This document shows, piece after piece, positions 1-5,939 of a stretch of DNA of 10,726 bases. Where the stretch lies: assembly GCA_964637695.1 (NCBI GenBank), contig CAZWVF010000070.1, positions 1-10,726 on the forward strand, in the 5' to 3' direction. Numbering within the stretch: the first letter of the stretch is position 1; each line of letters begins with the position of its first letter. This stretch comes from JAGLTZ01 sp964637695 (lineage in GTDB: Bacteria; Blakebacterota; Blakebacteria; Blakebacterales; Blakebacteraceae). The notes beneath the pieces are model-generated. The model was not told the origin of the DNA, searched no databases, and saw nothing but the letters and a program-made list of their open reading frames with translations. The position numbers and the translations under genes are program-made.

Positions 1-53
1 GGTTCGAAGACCTCCAGTTGACGGCTCAGACTGTTATAAAAGGTGATGGCCAT
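1..53 (-). CDS. cysS: Cysteinyl-tRNA synthetase, N-terminal fragment (runs off the window)
   Basis: Seventeen complete codons plus two bases of an eighteenth are visible, starting at ATG 51-53. They read MAITFYNSLSRQLEVFE, with CC next, which codes for Pro. This matches the characteristic start of bacterial CysRS (a short hydrophobic strand, then Y-N-[ST]-L-[ST]-R and E-x-F-x-P), just ahead of the Rossmann fold that charges tRNA-Cys. The zinc-binding Cys and the HIGH and KMSKS motifs would lie outside the window. Context supports the call, because ispD-ispF-cysS is a familiar neighbourhood in many bacteria. The start lies 23 bases after the cvpA stop. No convincing Shine-Dalgarno sequence precedes it (only A-rich sequence), so expression probably relies on readthrough from the upstream operon. 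The call rests on the short motif and context. Confidence 0.82.
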   Translation of the reverse strand, partial: MAITFYNSLSRQLEVFE

Positions 54-76
54 GACAGTGAGTTTTTCGAATGAAC

Positions 77-733
77 CTATTGAGGTGGAATGGTCAGGGC
101 GCCAGCCAGGGAATCGGCCACTGCCGCACTCTCCTGTATCTTCTGTCCATATTCTCTGGCCGTCTCCCCTACCCCTTCGACTGTTTCAATTGTTTCTCTC
201 AGATCATTCCGTGTCTGGTTGAAAAACGCATAACCATCCCGGATCTGAGCTGTAAACTCTTCCGGCAGCAGCGGGCGGACTGCACCTGCAAGTGCATCGA
301 GAGCTGCCGTCAGGGGTACAACCATACGAGCGGCAGGCGCGCGTCCAACCGCCTCCGCACTCTGCGGCCAGATACCTACCAGAGCGTAAACAAGGATCGC
401 TGCGCTGATCATTCCCTTTGCAAATCCCAGGAGCGCACCTGAGATTCTCTCGGAGAGATCCACCTCCTTGGGAAGAATGCGCCCCTTGACCATGCTGTAT
501 CCAAGAGAGACCAGGATGAATCCACACAGAAATGCAAGCAGGTAAGGGACCTCTTCGATGACTCCCCACTGCCTGAACAGCAGGGCAACCGGTTTGGCCA
601 GAAGTATGCCGCCGACAATCGCGATGACGATTCCGGCCAGGTTGAGCAGCTCTTTCCGCAGGCCCCTTCTCAAGCCGCCGAACACAGAAATGCCCACAAC
701 CACAATGATCCCTATGTTAACCACCGCACTCAA
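77..733 (-). CDS. cvpA: CvpA family membrane protein
   Basis: A 218-residue protein with four predicted membrane helices at about residues 4-20, 29-52, 63-82 and 98-122, followed by a soluble, largely helical tail (about 140-210). The short basic loop after helix 1 (GGLRRGLRKE, 19-28) and the Gly-rich helix 4 (SGALLGFAKG) are typical of the CvpA family. In Enterobacteriaceae CvpA is needed for colicin V production and is linked to envelope and bile-salt tolerance; its molecular activity is not settled. I take TTG 731-733 as the start because it gives a 4-base TTGA overlap with the ddl stop and has a G-rich Shine-Dalgarno sequence 7 bases upstream. A GTG three codons further in (722-724) is the alternative. 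Family call is firm; function is not. Confidence 0.85.
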   Translation of the reverse strand: MSAVVNIGIIVVVGISVFGGLRRGLRKELLNLAGIVIAIVGGILLAKPVALLFRQWGVIEEVPYLLAFLCGFILVSLGYSMVKGRILPKEVDLSERISGALLGFAKGMISAAILVYALVGIWPQSAEAVGRAPAARMVVPLTAALDALAGAVRPLLPEEFTAQIRDGYAFFNQTRNDLRETIETVEGVGETAREYGQKIQESAAVADSLAGALTIPPQ

Positions 734-1716
734 ACGGGATCCCCCTTTCTGTCAATTGCCGCTTCCACCAGACGCGTGCACAACGCACCGAATCCGATGC
801 CGACTGCGGCGGCCGCCTTGGGAACCAGGCTGGTCGAGGTGAACCCGGGCAGGGTATTCCCCTCGAGCAGGTAGGGAGTGTCATCGTATGCCAGACGGAA
901 ATCCATCCTGGAGAAGTCCCGATGGTGCAGTATCTCAAACACCGTCAGAGCATCCATCTGTAACCTGGTCCCTACACCTTCGGGCAGGTCTGCCGGACAC
1001 GAGTATTCGCTCATACCATCGGTATACTTGCACTCGTAATCGTATACACCGTGCGAGGGATGGATCTCGATCACCGGCAGTGCTTCATCCTGGAGTACGG
1101 CAACGGTAATCTCGCGCCCTGCGATGAACTCCTCCACCAGCACCTGGCTTCCGAATCGGGCGGCCAATTCGAGTGCGGCCGGAACGTCGTCTACAGATTC
1201 GACAATTGAGAATCCGACGGTCGAACCCTGATTCACCGGCTTGATAACCATCGGCCAGCCGAGTAGCGCCCCCAGTTCGGTTTCGACCATGTTCTCGGGA
1301 ATCTCCTCACCTATCTTCCACAACCAGGCTTCAGGAACCGTAATTCCGGCCCGGTCAACCAGGGCTTTGGTGACCCACTTATCCATGCTCAATGCACTGC
1401 CGAGAACGCCGGTTCCCGTATACGGAACACCGGCCATTTCCAGACAGCCCTGAACCCGTCCATCCTCACCCGCTCCACCGTGCAGGGTTATAAAAACCAG
1501 ATCTACACCTGCGAATTCTCCATCGGTCAGTGCGTGGTGCAGCCTGGCGGCAACTGAGCCGTGTACTTCCTCCTCCGGCAGGCCGTAGTCATATTGCCTG
1601 ATTGTGAAGCCCTCAGTCTCGAGTGCTTCTGCCACCGCCCTGCCCGAAGAGAGGGAAACTTCTCTTTCGGGAGACGTACCTCCCAGCAGAACGCCTACTA
1701 CCGGCCGATCACTCAT
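730..1716 (-). CDS. ddl: D-alanine--D-alanine ligase
   Basis: A 328-residue ATP-grasp ligase that joins two D-Ala molecules in the cytoplasm for peptidoglycan precursor synthesis. The N-terminal LGGTSPEREVSLSSG (11-25) carries E17, the D-Ala1-binding Glu. HGGAGEDGRVQG (79-90), KPVNQGSTVGFS (159-170, nucleotide-binding loop) and YDYECKY (225-231, omega loop) follow. K230-Y231 match the Lys-Tyr pair of D-Ala-D-Ala ligases, arguing against a D-lactate (vancomycin-resistance) ligase. FSRMDF (268-273) and EGNTLPGFTSTS (285-296) supply R270, D272, E285, N287 and S296, the expected Mg/ATP and substrate residues. Length is normal. The ATG at 1714-1716 overlaps the ispF end by 8 bases (ATGAGTGA), with GGAAG about 7 bases upstream as ribosome site. 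Location outside a division/cell-wall cluster, between ispF and cvpA, is unusual. Confidence 0.95.
   Translation of the reverse strand: MSDRPVVGVLLGGTSPEREVSLSSGRAVAEALETEGFTIRQYDYGLPEEEVHGSVAARLHHALTDGEFAGVDLVFITLHGGAGEDGRVQGCLEMAGVPYTGTGVLGSALSMDKWVTKALVDRAGITVPEAWLWKIGEEIPENMVETELGALLGWPMVIKPVNQGSTVGFSIVESVDDVPAALELAARFGSQVLVEEFIAGREITVAVLQDEALPVIEIHPSHGVYDYECKYTDGMSEYSCPADLPEGVGTRLQMDALTVFEILHHRDFSRMDFRLAYDDTPYLLEGNTLPGFTSTSLVPKAAAAVGIGFGALCTRLVEAAIDRKGDPV
741..748 (-). promoter_or_regulatory. Shine-Dalgarno site supporting the TTG start of cvpA
   Basis: On the minus strand AAAGGGGG lies 7 bases before TTG 731-733. It is encoded by the Arg-Lys-Gly codons near the end of ddl. Spacing fits the TTG better than the internal GTG at 722-724, where it would be 16 bases. 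This site decides the start call for cvpA. Confidence 0.6.
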
Positions 1717-2212
1717 GTTGATCTTCCGCAGGCTGGAGAGTTACGACCGCAAAAGCCGCTATCCCTTCCCTGTTTCCGATCGGACCCAGACCTTCATGCG
1801 TTGTAGCCTTGACCGAAGCCGCTTCAAAGACACATCCCAGCACTTCAGCGAGACACTTCCTCATTTCAGGTATACAGGGTGCCAGTTTCGGGGCCTCTGC
1901 CATGACCGTCACATCCACATTCCCGATCCGCCAGCCTTTATCCTGTACGAGCCGAACAACATCAGACAGCAGCTTTCTGGAATCTGCATCCTTCCACTGT
2001 GGATCAGTATCGGGAAAGTGCCGGCCGATATCTCCCAATGCCAGAGCTCCCAGGCAGGCGTCTGTTACGGCATGCAGCACGACGTCGGCATCGGAATGCC
2101 CTGCAAGTCCGAAGGGAGTATCTGCTATGTGGACTCCTCCCAGGACCAGCGGTCTGTCGGGATCGGTCCGGTGGATATCGAATCCCAGGCCTGTCCGTGT
2201 TTTATCTTTCAT
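1709..2212 (-). CDS. ispF: 2-C-methyl-D-erythritol 2,4-cyclodiphosphate synthase
   Basis: A 167-residue enzyme of the MEP pathway that converts the CDP-methylerythritol 2-phosphate product of IspE to the cyclodiphosphate, releasing CMP. The zinc ligands are visible: D12 and H14 in GLGFDIH and H46 in VVLHAVTDA. GHSDADV (37-43), LGDIGRHFPDTD and KATTHEGLG (the CDP-binding loop) are classic IspF motifs. The family forms trimers of about 156-160 residues per chain. I chose ATG 2210-2212, which overlaps the ispD stop as ATGA and has AAGAGG just upstream. A longer GTG start at 2234-2236 would add eight residues and overlap ispD by 28 bases, so I consider it less likely. It is a separate gene, not an IspDF fusion. 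Confidence 0.95.
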   Translation of the reverse strand: MKDKTRTGLGFDIHRTDPDRPLVLGGVHIADTPFGLAGHSDADVVLHAVTDACLGALALGDIGRHFPDTDPQWKDADSRKLLSDVVRLVQDKGWRIGNVDVTVMAEAPKLAPCIPEMRKCLAEVLGCVFEAASVKATTHEGLGPIGNREGIAAFAVVTLQPAEDQHE

Positions 2213-2925
2213 TGCCTCTTGCTGGCCGCAACGCACTTGACCAGTTCCAGATCCATCTGATCGGTCACCTTGATATTCATTATATCGCCGTCTACAAGAG
2301 TGACGGTGTGCCCCAGTGCATGTACTAACTGGGCGTCATCGGTGGTGTCTTCACCGGGCAGATCCCGGTAAGCCTGCTGGAGCCAGACTGCTCTTAATAT
2401 CTGTGGCGTCTGAACGATTCTCAGTCTTGACCGGTCTGCAGTCGATGCCCAATCAGCAGAATCGTCAATTTCGGCAATCGTTTCCTTTATCTTCAGCACA
2501 GGCACGGCGGCCCCGCTCTCCAGAGCTGCATCGATCACTGTTCCGAGCAAACGGATGGTGAGCATCGGTCGGACACCGTCGTGGATTGCAACCAGAGCAT
2601 CCTCCGGCCACGGCTGGCCTTCAGAGGCCGCTTCGAGCCCCAACCGAACCGAATCGCACCGGTGGATTCCGCCCGGAATTACTCTTCTGACCTTGTGAAG
2701 ACCGAATACCCCCAACAGCTTCTCTTCCCACCCTTCAACCAGTTCAGGGGGGAGCACAACCGTGATGTCGTCGATCAACGGATGAGCCTCAAAAGGAAGA
2801 AGAGCGTTTACGAAGAGCGGCCGTCCATCCACTTCGAAGAACTGCTTCGGCAGTTCATCTGCCTCGACGGCCATTCGGGTACCTTCTCCTGCTGAAACTA
2901 CAATTGCCGCTATCCTGTTACTCAT
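2209..2925 (-). CDS. ispD: 2-C-methyl-D-erythritol 4-phosphate cytidylyltransferase
   Basis: A 238-residue cytidylyltransferase that makes CDP-methylerythritol from MEP and CTP, the third step of the MEP pathway. The GT-A-like nucleotide loop SAGEGTRM (11-18) is followed by LPKQFF (25-30), giving R17 and K27 as the expected CTP/phosphate contacts. AIHDGVRP (113-120) carries the metal-binding Asp (D116), RIVQTPQ (169-175) follows, and DTTDDA (193-198) and NIKVTDQMDL (217-226) close the fold. The segment between R17-M18 and PKQ is about three residues longer than in E. coli IspD, which may only be a loop difference. The ATG overlaps the ruvB stop as ATGA, with GGGG 7 bases upstream serving as ribosome site. 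With ispF next, two of the three consecutive middle steps of the pathway are encoded together; ispE is not in the window. Confidence 0.95.
   Translation of the reverse strand: MSNRIAAIVVSAGEGTRMAVEADELPKQFFEVDGRPLFVNALLPFEAHPLIDDITVVLPPELVEGWEEKLLGVFGLHKVRRVIPGGIHRCDSVRLGLEAASEGQPWPEDALVAIHDGVRPMLTIRLLGTVIDAALESGAAVPVLKIKETIAEIDDSADWASTADRSRLRIVQTPQILRAVWLQQAYRDLPGEDTTDDAQLVHALGHTVTLVDGDIMNIKVTDQMDLELVKCVAASKRQ
2215..2220 (-). promoter_or_regulatory. Shine-Dalgarno-like AAGAGG before the ispF ATG
   Basis: AAGAGG sits 2 bases before ATG 2210-2212 and is encoded by the Lys-Arg codons at the end of ispD. The spacing is short, but with the ATGA stop/start overlap it favours this start through translational coupling over the upstream GTG. 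Confidence 0.4.
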
Positions 2926-3983
2926 TCAGCTTCCCCTTCGCTCTCTCCTGAAAAAAGGTCGCGCTGGCCGTCGGCAGGAATACCAGCGGGAGGAGTCCGG
3001 TCAAAGTACCTGTAAGCCTTTGCGGTGGCTACCCTGCCCCTCGGTGTGCGGTGGAGGAAACCCTCCTGGATCAGATACGGTTCATGAACCACTTCTATGG
3101 TTTCTCCCTCTTCACCGACGGCGACGGCCAGGCTGCCCAGTCCCACAGGCCCGCCGTCGAATTTGTCCAGGATCGCGAGAAGGAGACGACGGTCCATCTC
3201 ATCCAGGCCTTGGCTGTCGACACCGAGCATGTTGAGTGCCTCGTCGGCTATCTCTCTGGTGATTATTCCGTCACCCTTCACCTGTGCGACATCGCGTGCT
3301 CTTCTGAGCAGACGGTTGGCGATCCGGGGAGTTCCCCTGCTGCGCCGAGCGATCTCGCGACCACCCTCTGCATCCATTTCAACTTTCAGCACTCTGGCAG
3401 ACCGCTCCACGATGGTTGCCAGTTCCTCCGGCGAATAGAAATCGAGACGGATGGTCAGCCCGAAGCGGTCCCTCAATGCTCCTGTGAGCATTCCAGCCCT
3501 GGTGGTGGCGCCGATCATGGTGAACCTGTTCAGGTTTAATTTGACCGACCGCGCACTGGGCCCGCTGTCGATCAGGATATCGAGCCTGTAATCCTCCATT
3601 GCCGAATAGAGGTACTCTTCGACGACCGGGCTCAGGCGGTGCACCTCATCTATAAAGAGAACATCTGTCTCGCCGACACCGGTCAGCAGACCGGCCAGAT
3701 CTCCGGGACGCTCCAGGACAGGGCCTGAGGTCGTCCTGCAGTCGACGCCTATTTCCCTGGCGACGATATGGGCGAGTGTGGTCTTTCCAAGCCCCGGCGG
3801 ACCGCTCAGAAGCAGATGGTCGAGCGGCTCCCCTCGCTGAACCGCAGCCTGTATGAACAGACGCAGGTTCTCCACAGCACCTGACTGGCCGGCAAATTCC
3901 TCGAATGAGCGGGGACGCAGAACCTCTTCGTACTCCAGCTCTTCAGGTGTGGGTCTGGCTGCAGTGATACTGGGTTCAGACAT
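2922..3983 (-). CDS. ruvB: Holliday junction branch migration DNA helicase RuvB
   Basis: A 353-residue AAA+ motor; hexamers of RuvB drive branch migration of Holliday junctions with RuvA. Walker A is GPPGLGKTT (61-69), Walker B is LFIDEVHR (109-116, with D112 and E113), sensor 1 is GATTR (158-162), the arginine-finger region is RDRFG (171-175) and sensor 2 is GTPRIANR (217-224). A C-terminal winged helix follows (about 255-335), including EEGETIEVVHEPYLIQ and GFLHRTPRGR. The final ten residues or so are acidic, and their codons supply the G-rich ribosome site of ispD. The start lies 31 bases after the ruvA stop, with AGGG 8 bases upstream as a modest ribosome site. Length and motifs are fully canonical. 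Confidence 0.98.
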   Translation of the reverse strand: MSEPSITAARPTPEELEYEEVLRPRSFEEFAGQSGAVENLRLFIQAAVQRGEPLDHLLLSGPPGLGKTTLAHIVAREIGVDCRTTSGPVLERPGDLAGLLTGVGETDVLFIDEVHRLSPVVEEYLYSAMEDYRLDILIDSGPSARSVKLNLNRFTMIGATTRAGMLTGALRDRFGLTIRLDFYSPEELATIVERSARVLKVEMDAEGGREIARRSRGTPRIANRLLRRARDVAQVKGDGIITREIADEALNMLGVDSQGLDEMDRRLLLAILDKFDGGPVGLGSLAVAVGEEGETIEVVHEPYLIQEGFLHRTPRGRVATAKAYRYFDRTPPAGIPADGQRDLFSGESEGEAE

Positions 3984-4014
3984 GACAGGAGCCCTGGTAG
4001 GGATGGCTCAGCGA

Positions 4015-4626
4015 TCAGCGCGCGAGTGTCAGCGCACGCTTCACGACGGTCTCTACTGTGGGTTCTCCCTCCAGATCCTGCACGGCACGCCGAACGGCCG
4101 CTACGGCGTCTGCGGTTCCATATCCGAGCGAACGCAAAGCGAGAACAGCCTCGTCTTCCCACGACGGGATCTTCTCGGGAGGTTTCCGGTCACTGGGAAC
4201 AGGCGCACCTGTTACTTCTTCGAGGTGGGGGAGTTTTTCTCTCAGTTCCAGGACAAGACGCTCTGCTGTTTTCCTCCCCACCCCCCTGATGGCGGTGAGG
4301 GCAGCCAGATTCTCCGTCGCCAGAGCCTGTGCGAACTCCTCCACAGAAAGCCCGGAGAGTATACCCTGAGCCATTCTAGGCCCAACCCCCGACACCCCCC
4401 TCAGAAGCCCGAAAAGGATGCGCTCGGCCTCCGATATAAAGCCATAGAGGTCCATCCCGTCGTCACGCACTATAAGCTGAGTAACCAGGTGCACGCTGTC
4501 GCCGACGGCGGGCAGTGCCGCATACGTGGCAAGGCTGATGCGACACCGCAATCCGACGCCGCCTACCTCGACGGTGACCTCGGTCGGATGCTTCGCGGCC
4601 AGTGTTCCCTTCAGGTAAGAGATCAT
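4015..4626 (-). CDS. ruvA: Holliday junction branch migration protein RuvA
   Basis: A 203-residue protein that binds four-way junctions as tetramers and loads RuvB. Domain I (about 1-63) is an OB fold starting MISYLKGTL and ending LYGF; D55-D56 match the acidic pin that separates strands at the crossover. Domain II has the two helix-hairpin-helix motifs GVSGVGPRMA and AIRGVGRKTAERL. Domain III (about 155-203) is the small RuvB-binding helical bundle, with EDEAVLALRSLGY near its start. I chose ATG 4624-4626, which overlaps the ruvC stop as ATGA and begins at the family's usual N-terminus. An ATG at 4663-4665 would add 13 residues unlike RuvA and overlap ruvC by 43 bases. There is no strong ribosome site, so coupling to ruvC is likely. 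Confidence 0.97.
   Translation of the reverse strand: MISYLKGTLAAKHPTEVTVEVGGVGLRCRISLATYAALPAVGDSVHLVTQLIVRDDGMDLYGFISEAERILFGLLRGVSGVGPRMAQGILSGLSVEEFAQALATENLAALTAIRGVGRKTAERLVLELREKLPHLEEVTGAPVPSDRKPPEKIPSWEDEAVLALRSLGYGTADAVAAVRRAVQDLEGEPTVETVVKRALTLAR
4381..4410 (-). other. G-quadruplex-like motif inside ruvA
   Basis: The coding (minus) strand has four G tracts of lengths 3, 6, 5 and 3, separated by loops of 7, 4 and 2 bases. This fits the common G3+N1-7 quadruplex pattern and would also be present in the mRNA. It encodes the first helix-hairpin-helix hairpin (GVSGVGP). The match to the pattern is seen directly; folding is not shown, and Gly-Val-Gly codon composition could explain it. 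Confidence 0.4.
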
Positions 4627-5129
4627 TTCGGCAGATCCCGTTTGTGTGCGTGGCAGATGGCGCATGCAAGTGCATCTGTAATATCGTCAGGTTTGGGAAT
4701 CTCATCCAGTCCAAGGATCGCCTTCACCATAAAGGCGATTCTCTCTTTTGTGGCCGAAGCACCACCCTGCCCCAGCACCGCCTGCTTGACAGTGTTGGCA
4801 GGATATTCATAAGGAGAAAGACCATACTGGGCGCACGCCAGCACGATGACTCCTCTGGCATGTCCAAGCACCAGCGCGGATCGTGCATTTCTGGCAACGT
4901 AGAGTTCTTCGACGGCGACTTCCGACGGCTTTGAATGTTTCAGGATCGAGGTCATCTCCTCATGAAGAAGAATCAACCGTTCCGAGAGAGGAACCTTCCC
5001 GGGCAGGCGCACAACGCCGTAATCAACACATCGCAGGTCGCTGCCTGCTGTTTCTATCAGCCCCCAGCCGGTTTTCTGTGATCCCGGGTCGATGCCCAGA
5101 ATGAGTGAGCTGTCCCGGGAAAGGCTCAC
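4623..5129 (-). CDS. ruvC: Crossover junction endodeoxyribonuclease RuvC
   Basis: A 168-residue Holliday-junction resolvase of the RNase H fold, acting as a dimer with RuvAB. LILGIDPGSQKTGWG (9-23) provides D14. VAVEELYVARN (71-81) provides E74, followed by the ALVLGHARG segment. DDITDALACAICHAH (148-162) provides D149 and D152, so all four metal-binding acidic residues are present. Length is normal. The start is GTG 5127-5129, overlapping the yebC stop as GTGA. No other in-frame ATG, GTG or TTG lies before the catalytic motif, so this start is effectively forced. The upstream neighbour yebC and downstream ruvA-ruvB form an arrangement found in many bacteria. Confidence 0.97.
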   Translation of the reverse strand: MSLSRDSSLILGIDPGSQKTGWGLIETAGSDLRCVDYGVVRLPGKVPLSERLILLHEEMTSILKHSKPSEVAVEELYVARNARSALVLGHARGVIVLACAQYGLSPYEYPANTVKQAVLGQGGASATKERIAFMVKAILGLDEIPKPDDITDALACAICHAHKRDLPK

Positions 5130-5878
5130 TCCTCCCCGGCGGTCTCGAGAATGTCTTCAGTAATATCCAGGTTGGTGAATACATTCTGCACATCGTCCTG
5201 CTCCTCGATAGATTCGAGAAGCCTCAACACCTTGCCCTGTTCAGAAGGATCTATCTGGATGAAGTTCTTCGGGATCTGACTGATCTGTGCATCGCGAAAT
5301 GGGATCTCAGCCTCCTGAAGGGCATCCCTGACCGACCCGAAATCATCCGCTGAACAGGTAATGAAATAGGCGTCACCCTCCATCTCCATGTCCTCGGCTC
5401 CGGCATCCAGCACCAGCATCATCAGTTCATCTTCATCCACATCAGCTGCTTCAACGACGAGGGTGCCTTTGGCATCGAACTGCCAGCTTACACTGCCTGT
5501 CTCTGCCAGGCTGCCTCCAGACTTGCTGAGGATATGCCTTATCTCACCGACCGTACGGTTCTTGTTGTCGGTCAGAGTTTCAACCAGTACGGCCACACCG
5601 CCGGGGGCGTACATCTCATACATGGCTGATTCATAGGTTACACCGGGCAGATCCCCTGTACCCCGTTTTATTGCCCTTTCGATATTCTCGTTGGGCAGAT
5701 TCGCGGCCCTGGCGTTCTCGATCGCCGTCCGGAGTCGGGGATTCTGGTCAGGATCGCCGCCGCCATCCCTGGCGGCGACGATAATCTCGCGTGTCAGGCG
5801 TGAGAACAGACGACCACGGACGGCGTCGGTTTTCGCCTTTTTCCGCTTGATCGATGCCCATTTGGAATGTCCGGACAT
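5126..5878 (-). CDS. yebC: YebC/TACO1 family protein (translation or transcription regulator)
   Basis: A 250-residue member of the YebC/PmpR/TACO1 family. The N-terminus MSGHSKWASIKRKKAKTDAVRG is shown here only by its hallmarks: GHSKW at 3-7, the basic helix at 11-16, and RGRLFSRLTREI at 21-32. NPRLRTAIENARAANLP (46-62) and IERAIKRG (66-73) follow, then YEMYAPGGVAVLVE (87-100), TDNKNRT (103-109) and GGSLAETGSVSWQF (121-134). The family was long annotated as DNA-binding regulators, and a member was once linked to RuvABC control. More recent work on TACO1 and YebC points to a ribosome role at proline-rich stalls. The ATG has AGAGGA 6 bases upstream. It is the first gene of the run of overlapping genes, 61 bases after the peptidase gene. 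Confidence 0.95.
   Translation of the reverse strand: MSGHSKWASIKRKKAKTDAVRGRLFSRLTREIIVAARDGGGDPDQNPRLRTAIENARAANLPNENIERAIKRGTGDLPGVTYESAMYEMYAPGGVAVLVETLTDNKNRTVGEIRHILSKSGGSLAETGSVSWQFDAKGTLVVEAADVDEDELMMLVLDAGAEDMEMEGDAYFITCSADDFGSVRDALQEAEIPFRDAQISQIPKNFIQIDPSEQGKVLRLLESIEEQDDVQNVFTNLDITEDILETAGEE
5130..5137 (-). promoter_or_regulatory. Tightly spaced Shine-Dalgarno of ruvC
   Basis: GGGGAGGA on the minus strand abuts the GTG start of ruvC and is encoded by the last Gly-Glu-Glu codons of yebC. The spacing is unusually short; the GGGG part gives 4 bases. Together with the GTGA overlap, this suggests terminating ribosomes re-initiate on ruvC. Confidence 0.5.
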
Positions 5879-5884
5879 TTTCTA

Positions 5885-5890
5885 TCCTCT
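5885..5890 (-). promoter_or_regulatory. Shine-Dalgarno site of yebC
   Basis: AGAGGA lies 6 bases before ATG 5876-5878. It is the only clear element in the 61-base gap (5879-5939) between the S46 peptidase gene and yebC. I see neither a good promoter nor a U-tailed terminator there, so cotranscription with the upstream genes is possible. Confidence 0.65.
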
Positions 5891-5939
5891 ACTGCCATGC
5901 TGCCACTGCTTCAGAAAGGCAACGGTCTGCAGCCAGCCG

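Noticed and set aside
730..1716. Possibility that the ligase is a D-Ala-D-Lac (vancomycin-resistance) type.
   Set aside because: The omega loop has the Lys-Tyr pair of D-Ala-D-Ala ligases, and no vanH or vanX-like neighbours are present.
2210..2236. Longer IspF from GTG 2234-2236.
   Set aside because: It overlaps ispD by 28 bases and adds residues not found in the family; the ATG at 2210-2212 has a close ribosome site and a 4-base overlap.
3984..4014. Small inverted repeat (CCCT-ACC-AGGG) between ruvA and ruvB as an attenuator.
   Set aside because: Four-base stem only; it could mask the weak ribosome site but is well within chance.
4624..4665. Longer RuvA reading from ATG 4663-4665.
   Set aside because: It adds 13 residues unlike RuvA and overlaps ruvC by 43 bases; the ATGA overlap start fits the family.
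5879..5939. Possible promoter for yebC (TTGCCT with a 17-base spacing to CATGGC).
   Set aside because: The -10 match is poor and nothing else in the gap supports it.
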